The translations under genes were made by a program, and so were the position numbers. Positions 31,987-38,241 of a stretch of 38,241 nt of DNA are shown here, in pieces. The stretch is from positions 1 through 38,241 of the forward strand of contig JAUWMT010000027.1 of NCBI GenBank assembly GCA_030613025.1. Reading direction: 5' to 3'. The DNA comes from Candidatus Cloacimonadota bacterium. GTDB lineage: Bacteria > Cloacimonadota > Cloacimonadia > JGIOTU-2. A model generated the notes under the pieces. It saw nothing but the letters and a program-made list of their open reading frames with translations, was not told the DNA's origin and did not search any database. The number at the start of each line of letters is the position of its first letter. Position 1 is the stretch's first letter.

Positions 31987-33246
31987 ATGAAAGAATATGA
32001 TGTGATAATTATCGGCGGTGGTGCTTCCGGACTGATTGCTGCGATCTCTTCATCCCGAAAAGGGGCAAAAACAGCGGTCGTCGAGCGTTTGCAGCGAGTG
32101 GGCAAAAAGTTACTCGTGACCGGAAACGGGCGCTGTAACTTCTCAAATGCATCCCTGCAGAGAAACAAATATCATGGAACTGATCCTGTGTTTATAGAAA
32201 ATGTGTTCGAACAGTTCAATGGTTCACAAATTCTTGATTTTTTTCATGAACTCGGAATTCTATCAAAAGAGGAAGACGATGGACGGATCTTTCCGAGATG
32301 TGACCAGGCAGGTGCTGTACTCGATGTGCTCAGGTATGAATGCAATCGGCTGGGAGTTGATGAACTGAGTTCAAGAGAAATTTCAGAGATCATACAAAAA
32401 AAAGATAAGTTCATCCTCAAAACTGCTGAAAATGAAGAATTTCATTCTAAAAAAGTGATCATCACAACAGGCGGAAAAGCAAGTCCACAGTTTGGATCGA
32501 ATGGTTCGGGTTTTGCTCTTGCACAGAAATTGAGGCATACGATCATTGATCCATATCCTTCACTTGTGCAGATCAAATTGGATGATGAATATCTTAATCA
32601 CCTCAAAGGCATACGCAGTGATGCACGTGCATCTTTGTATTCAAATGAAAGTCTTATCGATACGCAGGAAGGGGAGATACTTTTTACCGAATATGGCATT
32701 TCGGGCATACCGATCCTGCAGCTCAGCCGATACATCCATCATCCGAAATTGAAAGATACTTCGATGGAACTGCATGTCGATCTGTTTCCGGAAATATCAT
32801 TTCACGATCTGAAAAAGATGCTGGTAGAACGCTTCCAAAAATTATCTTACAAATCTGTGGAAGATGCAATGGTCGGTTTGATAAACAAGAGAATGATCCA
32901 TCCAACTCTTACATTGGCAAGAATCAATAAAGCAAAGATAAGCTCCGAATTAAATAACACTGAAATAGAGAAGATCGCCCATCAAATTAAAGATAGAAGA
33001 TTCGCTGTCACAGGAACACTTTCGTGGAAGGATGCTCAGGTAACAGCAGGCGGAGTTTCAACTGCTGATGTGAATGATCAAACACTGGAATCCAAAATTG
33101 TGCCCGGTCTCTTTTTCGCAGGAGAAGTGCTGGATATTCACGGCGACTCGGGTGGTTACAATCTGGCATGGGCATGGGCTTCTGGTTATGTGGCTGGAAT
33201 GCATGCAGCGAATTCTATTAATGGGAAGAAAAAGATTAAGAAGTAA
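31987..33246 (+). CDS. HI0933/YhiN-family FAD-dependent oxidoreductase
   Basis: A 419-residue flavoprotein. The dinucleotide-binding fold is VIIIGGGASGLIAAISSSRKG (GGGASG at 10-15), followed by the family signature GKKLLVTGNGRCNFSN (RCNFSN 49-54), KVIITTGGKASPQFGSNGSG, and at the C-terminus AQVTAGGVSTADV and GLFFAGEVLDIHGDSGGYNLAWAWASG split over the FAD contacts. AGGAG lies 7 bases before ATG 31987, so the longer upstream frame to 31822 is not coding. The reaction is not settled for most members; BaiN-type bile acid reductases belong here. Cytosolic, single gene. Confidence 0.88.
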   Translation: MKEYDVIIIGGGASGLIAAISSSRKGAKTAVVERLQRVGKKLLVTGNGRCNFSNASLQRNKYHGTDPVFIENVFEQFNGSQILDFFHELGILSKEEDDGRIFPRCDQAGAVLDVLRYECNRLGVDELSSREISEIIQKKDKFILKTAENEEFHSKKVIITTGGKASPQFGSNGSGFALAQKLRHTIIDPYPSLVQIKLDDEYLNHLKGIRSDARASLYSNESLIDTQEGEILFTEYGISGIPILQLSRYIHHPKLKDTSMELHVDLFPEISFHDLKKMLVERFQKLSYKSVEDAMVGLINKRMIHPTLTLARINKAKISSELNNTEIEKIAHQIKDRRFAVTGTLSWKDAQVTAGGVSTADVNDQTLESKIVPGLFFAGEVLDIHGDSGGYNLAWAWASGYVAGMHAANSINGKKKIKK

Positions 33247-33253
33247 AATGCAA

Positions 33254-33741
33254 GAAAATATCCAATATCCAACCAGCCGTCGCTTAGGCTATGGCTCGGC
33301 AGGCACGGAATGTCCAATGATGAAGGGGGCAGAATAAATGCTTGAGAAAATTAAGAATGTAAAAGAGACTTACAATAAATTCGTTTTACAGAATCGATTG
33401 TTTTTTGACATCGAAGAACTTGGATGTTGGTAATTCCGTGTTCAGTATTGGATGTTCAGAATAATACTTTGCTGTGCTCTCATACTATGATTAAAAAAAT
33501 ATCCAATATCCAACCAGCCGTCGCTTAGGCTATGGCTCGGCAGGCACGGAATGTCCAATGATGAAGTATAAAAATGTAAAAAAGACTCAAAAGGAGTTCG
33601 ATTTGCAGGATCGTTTTTTTATAAGACATCGGAGAACTTGGATGTTGGTGATTCCGTGTTCAATATTGGATGTTCAGAATAATACTTTGCTGTGCTCTCA
33701 TACTATGATTAAAAAAATATCCAATGTCCAACAAAGAATAT
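33254..33741. repeat. Tandem copies of an ATATCCAATATCC element
   Basis: ATATCCAATATCCAACCAGC recurs at 33258 and 33499 (241-base period), and a diverged ATATCCAATGTCCAAC follows at 33717. Each unit has a left arm ending CACGGAATGTCCAATGATGA and a right arm reading TTGGATGTTGG(T)AATTCCGTGTTC, partly reverse complementary to the left. This looks like a palindromic non-autonomous element that has duplicated in tandem. It fills the spacer 33247-33763 and no gene is supported there. Confidence 0.7.
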
Positions 33742-33763
33742 CCAATGATGAAGGAAAGAAAAG

Positions 33764-35398
33764 ATGATCCGAATCGAAGAAATAAAACTTCCAATTAACT
33801 CCTCCCGAACTCGATTGAAAGAGGAAATTTACAGAATACTGCAGGTCGAAGCTGAGGGTGTTGAATATTACAAATTGATTAAAAAAGCGATCGATGCACG
33901 AAAGAAAAATAATATTCAGTTTGTCTATACTGTTGATGTGATATTTTCTGATGATTTAGTTGAGGAAAATCTCTTAAGAAGCTTGCAGGAAGATAAATAT
34001 GCTAAAGTGGTCAAACGGCATCGTATCAGAGAGATCGAGCCATATAGCTATGATGTACCAAGAGCAAATTATACAAAACATGACCAGAGACCGATAATTA
34101 TTGGCAGTGGACCAGCCGGATTGTTTGCAGGATTACTACTTTCCAAAGCAGGTTTGGAACCTCTAATTATTGAGAAGGGAAAAAAGGTTGGAGATCGTGT
34201 GAAGGACGTTAGGGAATTTTTCAATACAGGTGAATTGAATACTAAATCGAATATCCATTTTGGAGAAGGCGGGGCAGGTACATTTTCTGATGGAAAACTC
34301 TACACACTGATCAATGACCATCGCACAAAATATATTTTTGATGAGCTTATCGCAGCAGGCGCTCCCACAGAAATTGCCTACAGTGCGCGCCCTCATATTG
34401 GTACTGATAATCTGCGTAAAGTTGTAAAAACTCTTCGGGAAAAGATAGAACATCTTGGAGGAGAATTTTTATTTGAGCATGAGTTGCAGGATGTTATAAT
34501 TGAAAATGGAAAACTAAAAAAAATTCAGGTCAATGATACTTTTTATGAAACTTCATATTTAATGCTGGCAATTGGCAATGCTGCAAGAGATACATTTGAA
34601 ATGCTTCACGATCGAAATGTACGCATGGAAGCTAAGCCCTTTTCTATGGGTGTGCGTATCGAACATCCGCGGGAATATATAAACAAACTTCAATATGGAG
34701 AAAGCTACAAAAATCCGAAGCTGCCCAGTGCGAACTACAAGCTGGCAGTGCATCTGAAAAATGGCAGAGGAGTCTATACTTTCTGCATGTGTCCGGGTGG
34801 GTGGGTCGTGCCGGCTGCTACAGAGCTGGATGGTGTCGTGACTAATGGAATGAGTACTTTTGCTCAGGATAATATAAACTCGAATGCAGCGCTTCTTGTG
34901 AATGTCACTCAGGAAGATTTCCCTTCTAATGATCCGCTTGCAGGTATTGAATTCCAGAGAGTATGGGAACAAAAGGCATTTGCATGTGGTGGTGGAGACT
35001 TCTATGCTCCTGTTCAACTATTGGGAGATTTTCTTGAAGATAACCCCTCAACATCTTATAAAAGCGTAATTCCAAGTTACAAACCCGGAAGGACACCTGG
35101 AAGTATCAAGGAATGCCTACCTGATTTTGTGTATGAAAGCTTGAAAGAAGCGATCCCGCTTTTAAATCAAAAACTCCCCGGTTTTGCATATCCCTCAGCC
35201 GCTCTGACAGCAATTGAGACCCGGAGTTCGTCACCTGTTCGCATTGTACGTGGAGAAGATCTTCAATCAAATATAAAAGGGTTGTATCCAGCAGGTGAGG
35301 GAGCCGGATATGCTGGTGGCATCGTATCTTCGGCAGTTGACGGGATGAAGGTAGCTGAAAAGATCATAGAAAAATACACTACAAAGAAGGATCGATGA
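33764..35398 (+). CDS. Uncharacterised FAD-dependent dehydrogenase (COG2509 type)
   Basis: A 544-residue flavoprotein with an N-terminal roughly 95-residue domain that begins IRIEEIKLPINSS, then the FAD-binding PIIIGSGPAGLFAGLLLSKAG (110-130), IHFGEGGAGTFSDGKLYT, SMGVRIEHPREYIN, YTFCMCPGGWVVPAA and, at the end, IKGLYPAGEGAGYAGGIVSSAVDGM. The pattern is that of a widely conserved but functionally uncharacterised FAD-dependent protein family. The ATG follows GAAGGAAAGAAAAG directly after the tandem repeats. Its stop overlaps a 44-codon frame as ATGA. Confidence 0.88.
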   Translation: MIRIEEIKLPINSSRTRLKEEIYRILQVEAEGVEYYKLIKKAIDARKKNNIQFVYTVDVIFSDDLVEENLLRSLQEDKYAKVVKRHRIREIEPYSYDVPRANYTKHDQRPIIIGSGPAGLFAGLLLSKAGLEPLIIEKGKKVGDRVKDVREFFNTGELNTKSNIHFGEGGAGTFSDGKLYTLINDHRTKYIFDELIAAGAPTEIAYSARPHIGTDNLRKVVKTLREKIEHLGGEFLFEHELQDVIIENGKLKKIQVNDTFYETSYLMLAIGNAARDTFEMLHDRNVRMEAKPFSMGVRIEHPREYINKLQYGESYKNPKLPSANYKLAVHLKNGRGVYTFCMCPGGWVVPAATELDGVVTNGMSTFAQDNINSNAALLVNVTQEDFPSNDPLAGIEFQRVWEQKAFACGGGDFYAPVQLLGDFLEDNPSTSYKSVIPSYKPGRTPGSIKECLPDFVYESLKEAIPLLNQKLPGFAYPSAALTAIETRSSSPVRIVRGEDLQSNIKGLYPAGEGAGYAGGIVSSAVDGMKVAEKIIEKYTTKKDR

Positions 35399-35529
35399 AT
35401 GTCTTTTTTCTGATTGCCAGTATTCTTTTGTTTATGCTCTCGATCGCTCATGTGATGTGGGGAGAGAAAAGCGAGGAGCGTAGAGCGAAGAGAGGAGTGA
35501 TCGGGTTTCGGGTTGCGGGTTGCGGGTAA
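35395..35529 (+). CDS. Possible 44-residue single-pass membrane peptide
   Basis: An ATGA overlap with the preceding stop opens 44 codons. The first 20 residues form one hydrophobic helix (NVFFLIASILLFMLSIAHV), followed by a basic tail. The tail codons are repeat-like (GCGAGGAGCGTAGAGCGAAG, then GGGTTGC repeats), so the gene may be the truncated front of a longer membrane protein. No homologue is recognised. Translation by coupling is plausible but unproven. Confidence 0.35.
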   Translation: MNVFFLIASILLFMLSIAHVMWGEKSEERRAKRGVIGFRVAGCG

Positions 35530-35572
35530 GAAATTGTTGAGTAGTTGAGTAGTTGAGTGGTTGAGTGGGGGG
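35505..35572. repeat. Short tandem repeats (7-mer and 8-mer)
   Basis: GGGTTTCGGGTTGCGGGTTG is followed after a short gap by four units of TTGAGTAG/TTGAGTGG (35536 onward). They lie between the FAD-dependent gene and the convergent beta-barrel gene, with no hairpin terminator visible. Confidence 0.6.
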
Positions 35573-35625
35573 AGTGAGGAAGGAAAGTTTAAAAATTGAA
35601 TAAATTATCTAACTCGTTTGAAATT

Positions 35626-36214
35626 TTAAAACTGCAATCCTCCTGAGATTTGAAACACGTAATTTTTCATATTACTATCATCACTTGGAAAATTTGTGAA
35701 TCCAAAGGAAGCACGAGCATCAACAAAGAATTTCCCAATAGAATACATGCCGCCGAATACTGCACCGAAATCAAAGAGGGTCATTTCTCCTGCAGGAATA
35801 TCCAAAGAAATATCAATTCCCCAAATATTTAACGTTATTGATCCGTTCAGAAAAACACTTATATGGTCCTGCAAACAGACCAAAATTTGTTTTAGGAATT
35901 GTATAAATGAAGAGTAACGGTACTTCTAGATAATTGAGAGAATACCGTGCTTCGCTTGAAAGACTGTCACTCGGTGTAATGTATCCCTTTTGAGAGTAAT
36001 AAACTTCCGGCTGAATGGAAAAATTATTACTCAAGGGTTTGCGAAAAAATGCACCAACCGCAAGACCTGTCGTGGATTCTGTGCTATCAAGTTCACCATA
36101 TACATTTGCAATATTCAATCCAAGCTTAAAACCTTTTGTTGGTATATTGTCTGCGAATAAATACAGTGGAGAAATAATCAGAAGTAAAACAATTAAAACC
36201 CATACTTTTTTCAT
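35626..36214 (-). pseudogene. Outer-membrane beta-barrel protein gene with a frameshift
   Basis: The N-terminal 133-residue frame (36214-35813) has a signal peptide (MKKVWVLIVLLLIISPLYLFA, cleavage before DNIPTKG) and alternating strands typical of a PF13568-like outer-membrane barrel (FKLGLNIANVYGE, SIQPEVYYSQKGY, YLEVPLLFIYTI). The barrel continues in another frame (35883-35626), which ends properly with YVFQISGGLQF. The frames can be joined at GLFAGPY/ISVFLNG by restoring one TA pair in TATA near 35858-35866, so a 2-base deletion in a TA run is the simplest cause. About 195 residues when repaired. Could be a real null allele or a sequence error. Confidence 0.75.
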
Positions 36215-36250
36215 GGTGTCAATGCCCTTCGTTTAAAATTCTATTTTTTT

Positions 36251-36299
36251 TTAAAAAAAAACCTCAAAACAAATGTCAATTATTTTAATAATTTTGACA
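36251..36299. promoter_or_regulatory. Divergent promoter region with TTGACA dyad
   Basis: TGTCAA (36274-36279) and TTGACA (36294-36299) face apart, one for the minus-strand barrel gene and one for rlmN on the plus strand, and with ATTATT/AATAAT they form a dyad. The -10 elements are poor by eye, so this is tentative. Confidence 0.3.
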
Positions 36300-36342
36300 A
36301 TAATTCACTGCAAAACAGTAGTACTCATATAAAAAAATCAAA

Positions 36343-37437
36343 ATGAATATGATCGATTTAAAATCTTACACATTAGAAGAATTAGAGAGCGTGATAAATT
36401 CGCTTGGTGAAAAGAAGTACCGGGCAGTGCAACTATTCGAGTGGATCCATCAACAGAATATTGATGCAATTGACGGCATACCAGTACTTCCAAAACAGCT
36501 TAGAAATAAGCTTTCCCAGAATTTTTTTATAGATACTCTCAAAATCGAAAAACGGTTCGATTCCAGGATTGATGAAACGAAGAAATATCTTTTCCGTTTG
36601 CATGATGATCATCTTATCGAGAGTGTGCTGATGAAATATAAGCACGGTTACAGTGCATGCCTTTCTATACAGGTCGGATGCCGAATGGGATGTCTTTTTT
36701 GTGCATCGACAAAAGGCGGTCTTGTCAGAGATCTCAGTGCCGGTGAGATGGTTGATCAGGTGTACCGAATGCAGAAAGACAGCGGAGTGAGAATATCGAA
36801 TATTGTGCTCATGGGGAGCGGCGAACCGCTGGAAAATTTTGAGAATGTAATGAAATTCTTTTCCATAATTCATGATGAGCACGGGCAAAATATCGGGTAT
36901 CGGCATATTGCGCTTTCTACAGTTGGCATTCCGGAAAGAATTAGGCAGCTTGCGGATAAAGGTTTGCAGCTCACACTTTCAATCTCTCTTCATGCCCCTA
37001 ATGATGAAATAAGAAAGAAAATAGTCCCTGTTGCTAGGAAGTTTTCTCTGCGAGCCATTCTGAATGCCTGCACATATTACCTTGAAAAGACGCATCGCAG
37101 AATTACTTTTGAATATGCACTGATAAATGGATTGAATGATTCCGCAGACAATGCACGTGAACTTGCAGGTTTGCTAAAGGGAATGCTCTGCCATGTGAAT
37201 TTGATACCAATGAACCCGATCAAGGAATCTGAATTACAACCTTCATCCAAAAAGAACATTTCGCAGTTTTATGATATACTTGTTTCAAAAGGTAGAAATG
37301 TAACGATCCGAAGAGAATTGGGGCAGGATATTAATGCAGCATGCGGGCAGTTGAGACGGGATTATGGAAGAGAGCTTAACCATCCGTCTTCATTACATTA
37401 CGCCGTGACAGGCGAAAGACACGAAAAAATAAAATAA
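36343..37437 (+). CDS. rlmN: 23S rRNA (adenine-2503-C2)-methyltransferase RlmN
   Basis: A 364-residue radical SAM enzyme that methylates A2503 of 23S rRNA and also A37 of some tRNAs. The radical SAM cluster motif is CRMGCLFC (Cys113, Cys117, Cys120), followed by IVLMGSGEPLENFENV, ISLHAPNDEIR, LIPMNPI and the methyl-carrier cysteine Cys334 in INAACGQLRRDYG. The last 19 residues after GREL (346-364) are encoded by a dispersed repeat (CATCCGTCTTCATTACATTA and the CACGAAA block) and are not part of the family. The start at 36343 has a weak ribosome binding site; the second Met (36349) is an alternative. Confidence 0.93.
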   Translation: MNMIDLKSYTLEELESVINSLGEKKYRAVQLFEWIHQQNIDAIDGIPVLPKQLRNKLSQNFFIDTLKIEKRFDSRIDETKKYLFRLHDDHLIESVLMKYKHGYSACLSIQVGCRMGCLFCASTKGGLVRDLSAGEMVDQVYRMQKDSGVRISNIVLMGSGEPLENFENVMKFFSIIHDEHGQNIGYRHIALSTVGIPERIRQLADKGLQLTLSISLHAPNDEIRKKIVPVARKFSLRAILNACTYYLEKTHRRITFEYALINGLNDSADNARELAGLLKGMLCHVNLIPMNPIKESELQPSSKKNISQFYDILVSKGRNVTIRRELGQDINAACGQLRRDYGRELNHPSSLHYAVTGERHEKIK

Positions 37438-37800
37438 AACAACCATCCGTCTTCATTGCATTACGCCGCGACAGGTCCGTCTTCATTGCATTTCAGTCTT
37501 CGCTACGCTTCCGTCTCCGTTACACTACGCCGAGACAAGACGCCCAGACAGGACGCCGCGACAGGCGAAAAGAAAGAAATTACACAGAAAAAAAAATACA
37601 CTTGTCACTCTGAGCTTGCGAAGAGTCTCCCTGCTCGTTGATCTAAACGTTTTGCGAGATTCTTCCCATCTTCATTACAGGTCAGTCTTCGCTACGCTTC
37701 CGTCTCCGTTACACTACGCCGAGACAAGACGCACAGATAGGGCGACGTGGCAGGCGAAAGGCACGAAAAAACACGAAAATAAATAAGAAGAAAAAAAAGA
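37420..37800. repeat. Dense array of dispersed repeats downstream of rlmN
   Basis: CAGTCTTCGCTACGCTTCCG runs on through TCTCCGTTACACTACGCCGA at both 37494 and 37683, 189 bases apart. Around these are CCGTCTTCATTGCATT copies (37447 and 37477), TGAGCTTGCGAAGAG (37611-37625) and a CACGAAA block at 37749-37790 that matches the spacer upstream of the RRM gene. The interval 37438-38006 has no gene I can support; all its open frames are repeat translations. Confidence 0.7.
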
Positions 37801-38006
37801 GGGAAAAGAGTATTAATTAAACAAATAATTAAAAAATTGACAGGAAGGGAAGGGGAATGAAATAAACGATTAAGAAAAAAATTGAACCTCAATATGTGAT
37901 TGATGAATGTGATGTTTTCGTTAAGAATTTGGATGATAATAACATCTAGCAATGTGCATCTGATAAAAATTGATTAGGCAACATAAATAAAGAAAGGGGT
38001 GTTAGC

Positions 38007-38126
38007 ATGGCGAGAAAAGACAGAAGTGACCAGAAAGTCGGAACCCACGAGAAGAAACACGGGCTTCCTCCTGGAACAATAAGAAACAAAGATGGACGTG
38101 ACACTAGTATTTCATTCTCTAAATAG
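38007..38126 (+). CDS. 39-residue basic protein with RSDxKVGTHEKKHG
   Basis: A short frame, MARKDRSDQKVGTHEKKHG followed by LPPGTIRNKDGRDTSISFSK, with AGGGGT 8 bases before the ATG. It is strongly charged, without cysteines or hydrophobic segments. The RSD-K-(V/I)-GT-EK pattern resembles small uncharacterised bacterial proteins I have seen named only as hypothetical. The good ribosome binding site, the clean stop and the surrounding repeats (which it does not resemble) support a real gene. The remaining bases to 38241 show no gene. Confidence 0.55.
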   Translation: MARKDRSDQKVGTHEKKHGLPPGTIRNKDGRDTSISFSK

Positions 38127-38241
38127 GTGCACAAATTAGATTGATATTTCATCCATTTTATATTTCCATCTAAATCTTACGGGAATTTTATTTATTCCAT
38201 TCAAATAATTGCATATTCTTTCTTTCAGTTCCTGTTTGCTA

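Noticed and set aside
36241-36262. Terminator-like T/A run (TTTTTTTTTAAAAAAAA) before rlmN
   Set aside because: No GC-containing stem; a simple T-then-A tract in a divergent promoter region is better read as AT-rich upstream DNA.
37692-37952. 86-codon minus-strand frame downstream of rlmN
   Set aside because: It reads through three different dispersed repeats; the hydrophobic translation is an artefact of AT-rich repeat DNA.
37946-38152. 68-codon minus-strand frame opposite the small basic protein
   Set aside because: It is antisense to the 39-residue gene, which has the better start site and a protein-like composition.

Overview
The window is AT-rich and reads as one bacterial chromosome segment. 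The organism is Gram-negative-like (a signal-peptide beta-barrel gene at 35626-36214) and its intergenic spaces are full of short dispersed repeats. Gene style and repeat types suggest an uncultured lineage of the FCB superphylum, for example a Cloacimonadota-like bacterium. That placement is inference; no rRNA or ribosomal protein gene is present to fix it. I see no tRNA, rRNA or CRISPR array.

Layout. 1-2371: a REP-like hairpin pair, a long-form sugar-phosphate nucleotidylyltransferase (minus strand) and a transglutaminase-like protein. 2554-8131: defence island 1, with a three-gene HipBST toxin-antitoxin system, an MmeI-like combined restriction enzyme/methylase broken by a C7 tract inside its NPPF motif, then a co-directional zinc-ribbon protein, a TIR-like protein and a small unknown protein. 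8169-8844: a 301-bp tandem repeat whose last partial copy supplies the start of the next gene. 8775-21012: a ten-gene plus-strand catabolic operon. It holds the three subunits of an AllFGH-type (FdrA/YlbE/DUF2877) oxamate carbamoyltransferase, a cyclase-family metal hydrolase, a SAM methyltransferase, a three-subunit molybdenum hydroxylase of the xanthine dehydrogenase family, a class III CoA-transferase and an amidase. Together these look like anaerobic breakdown of a purine-like N-heterocycle or ureide through oxalurate/oxamate. 21338-23134: an N-terminally short Rho (minus) and an RRM RNA-binding protein with a clear terminator.

23333-31432 (minus strand): defence island 2, a type I restriction-modification locus hsdM-hsdS-[XRE/ImmA metalloprotease + DUF4411 PIN-like toxin]-hsdS tail remnant-BRO-N protein-hsdR. 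HsdR carries an in-frame GIY-YIG nuclease domain between helicase motifs I and II, bounded by imperfect inverted repeats. A second copy of the hsdS 3' end brackets the toxin-antitoxin cassette. 31987-38126: two FAD-dependent oxidoreductases separated by tandem repeats, a frameshifted outer-membrane beta-barrel gene, rlmN, a repeat-rich spacer and a 39-residue basic protein.

The most unusual theme is repeat DNA becoming protein. Repeat-derived peptides form the C-termini of the nucleotidylyltransferase, the iron-sulfur subunit and RlmN, the N-terminus of the AllH-like protein, and internal segments of HsdM and HsdR. In HsdR the insert is an entire nuclease domain.
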